NCBI GenBank assembly: GCA_002478575.1
Contig: DLOX01000208.1
Span: forward strand, 1 to 6,155
Direction of reading: 5' to 3'
DNA length: 6,155 nucleotides
Origin: Sphingomonadales bacterium UBA7473
GTDB taxonomy: Bacteria > Pseudomonadota > Alphaproteobacteria > Sphingomonadales > Sphingomonadaceae
Position numbers and translations under genes: made by a program. The notes below the pieces were generated by a model. The model searched no databases. It was given only the letters and a program-made list of their open reading frames with translations, and had not been told where the DNA came from. Positions 4,941 through 6,155 of this stretch are shown here, one piece after another. The stretch's first letter is position 1; the number at the start of each line of letters is the position of its first letter.

Positions 4941-6155
4941 CTAAGCCGTCCCACCCACGGTCAGCCCAGCGACCAACAAAGTCGGCTGCCCCACGCCAGC
5001 AGGAACGCTTTGGCCGCCTTTGCCGCAGACGCCAACGCCTTCATCAAGCGCCATATCATTGCCGATGCCCGTCACCCGCGTCAGCACCGTAGGTCCATCG
5101 CCGATCAGCGTTGCGCCTTTGATGGGTGCGCCAAGCTTGCCATTCTCAATCTTATAGGCCTCTGTGCAACTGAAGACGAACTTGCCGGACACAATATCAA
5201 CTTGCCCGCCGCCAAAGCTCTTCGCGAAGATACCATTCTTCACACGAGAGAGAAGCTCAGCCGGATCGTCATTGCCGCCCTTCATGAAGGTGTTGGTCAT
5301 GCGCGGCATCGGGGCATGGGCATAGCTTTCGCGCCGTCCATTGCCGGTTGGCTCAACCCCCATCAGCCGGGCATTCAGCCGATCCTGCATATAGCCTTTC
5401 AAGATGCCATCTTCGATCAGCACCGTCTCGCCCGTCGGCGTGCCTTCATCATCAATGGAAAGCGATCCGCGCCGATCAACCAAGCTGCCATCGTCGACAA
5501 CAGTCACGCCCGCTGCAGCCACTCGTTCGCCAATGCGGCCAGAGAAAGCCGAGGTGCCCTTGCGGTTGAAATCGCCTTCAAGGCCGTGGCCGATGGCTTC
5601 GTGCAGCAGGATGCCGGGCCAGCCGGAACCCAGCACCACCGTCATCTCGCCGGCCGGGGCGGGACGCGCTTCCAGGTTGGTCAGGGCCGCATGGACGGCC
5701 TGGTCCACATACTCTTCAATCTGCGTGTCGGTGAAATAGGCCAGGCCGAAACGGCCGCCGCCGCCGCCGGAGCCGACTTCGCGCCGGCCCTTTTGCTCGG
5801 CGATCACGGTGACCGAGAGGCGCACCAGCGGGCGCACATCGGCCGCCAGCGTGCCGTCGGCACGCGCCACCAGCACCACGTCGTACTCCGCTGCCAGACC
5901 GGCCATCACCTGGATGATGCGCGGGTCCTTGGCTCGGGCCAGTTCTTCCACCTTGCCCAGCAACTCCACCTTGGTGCTGCTGTCCAGCGTGGCGATGGGG
6001 TCCAGGCCGGGGTAGAGGCTGCGGCTGCTTGCTACTTTTTTGGGAGCTACTCGCACACGTCCTGTGCGGGCTGCAGCCGAAATGGAGCGCACGGTACGGG
6101 CCGCATCGAGCAGGCTGGCCTCGGAAATGTCGTCGGAATAGGCAAAGGCGGTCTT
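4941..6155 (-). CDS. tldD: TldD metallopeptidase, catalytic subunit of TldD/TldE (5' partial)
   Basis: The frame runs to the right edge: 404 residues beginning KTAFAYSDD, in line with the conserved 'KTGFAY' of TldD, and ending LTVGGTA as in E. coli. About 77 N-terminal residues lie outside the window. TldD with TldE (PmbA) forms a cytosolic peptidase that processes microcin B17 precursor and the CcdA antitoxin in E. coli. The zinc site is complete: HEAIGH (H185, E186, H189 in the visible protein) and C377 in VCGKGGQ, with spacing equal to E. coli H262/E263/H266/C454. Other hallmarks are DVRPLVRLSV, GGGGRFG, GHGLEGDFNRKGTSAFSGR, PTGNGRRESYAH and FGGGQVDI. An internal GTG at 6092 is not the start; homology continues upstream of it. 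Composition changes near 5580: about 68% GC and betaproteobacterial-like protein upstream, about 59% GC and alphaproteobacterial-like downstream, suggesting a mosaic or chimera. A hairpin repeat follows the stop. Confidence 0.95.
   Translation of the reverse strand, partial: KTAFAYSDDISEASLLDAARTVRSISAAARTGRVRVAPKKVASSRSLYPGLDPIATLDSSTKVELLGKVEELARAKDPRIIQVMAGLAAEYDVVLVARADGTLAADVRPLVRLSVTVIAEQKGRREVGSGGGGGRFGLAYFTDTQIEEYVDQAVHAALTNLEARPAPAGEMTVVLGSGWPGILLHEAIGHGLEGDFNRKGTSAFSGRIGERVAAAGVTVVDDGSLVDRRGSLSIDDEGTPTGETVLIEDGILKGYMQDRLNARLMGVEPTGNGRRESYAHAPMPRMTNTFMKGGNDDPAELLSRVKNGIFAKSFGGGQVDIVSGKFVFSCTEAYKIENGKLGAPIKGATLIGDGPTVLTRVTGIGNDMALDEGVGVCGKGGQSVPAGVGQPTLLVAGLTVGGTA
6026..6068. other. 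AT-richer patch with small hairpin inside tldD
   Basis: Within the GC-rich 5' half of tldD, a stretch with a TTTTTT run (6035-6040) and GGGAGCTAC (6042-6050) is followed by a perfect 6-bp stem, CGCACA (6052-6057) with TGTGCG (6063-6068), around a 5-nt loop. It encodes the variable linker of the protein (RTGRVRVAPKKVASS) rather than a conserved domain. It resembles, from memory only, a dispersed repeat of Comamonadaceae genomes that can enter coding sequence. The identification is tentative. Confidence 0.3.

Noticed and set aside
6090..6092. GTG as the start of tldD
   Set aside because: The frame stays open to the window edge and the 21 upstream residues (KTAFAYSDD...) match conserved TldD sequence, so the gene is truncated by the window, not started here.

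Overview
The window looks like a chromosomal segment of a sphingomonad-type alphaproteobacterium (Sphingomonadales). The support is moderate GC, the RcnB-domain protein with its characteristic C-terminal aromatic motif, a ferredoxin reductase resembling the sphingomonad ArR/PdR type, a prolyl-4-hydroxylase-like protein, and two copies of an intergenic hairpin repeat built on a GAGCTTG(T/A)CGAAG core. These assignments come from remembered family features; no search was run.

Layout, left to right. Positions 2-184 (+) hold the last 60 codons of a membrane protein, probably TauE/SafE-like. It converges on everything else, since all other genes are on the minus strand. A 76-bp imperfect hairpin (204-279) fills the convergent gap. 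Minus-strand transcription runs right to left. tldD (6155-4941, 5' end outside the window) is followed by a second large hairpin repeat (4916-4833). A 249-bp intergenic region then carries a perfect inverted repeat (4789-4767) ahead of an rcnB-domain gene (4691-3561). That gene ends at an intrinsic terminator (about 3548-3506). Next comes a compact three-gene operon: exported amidohydrolase (3452-2181), 2-oxoglutarate/Fe(II) prolyl-hydroxylase-like oxygenase (2184-1507) and FAD/NAD(P)H ferredoxin-type reductase (1510-284). Both operon junctions are 4-nt stop/start overlaps (GTGA and ATGA), implying translational coupling.

The operon encodes a periplasmic peptidase-type amidohydrolase, an iron oxygenase that may hydroxylate proline or a peptide, and an electron-transfer flavoprotein. 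A shared role in proline-containing peptides, or reductive support of the oxygenase iron, is possible but is inference. TldD is the catalytic half of the TldD/TldE peptidase. The RcnB-like protein is exported and carries six tandem 12-residue units resembling calcium-binding loops.

Three things deserve a second look. First, tldD appears mosaic: the part beyond about 5580 is near 68% GC and reads like a betaproteobacterial (Comamonadaceae-type) TldD, while the rest is near 59% GC and alphaproteobacterial. This is either a recombination or a chimeric assembly joined at the conserved HEAIGH region. Second, the RcnB-like repeats. Third, the hairpin repeats, which show a compensatory base change between copies. 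No CRISPR array, tRNA, rRNA, transposase or phage gene was seen. I do not see a clearly new multigene system; the overlapping operon is the nearest candidate.
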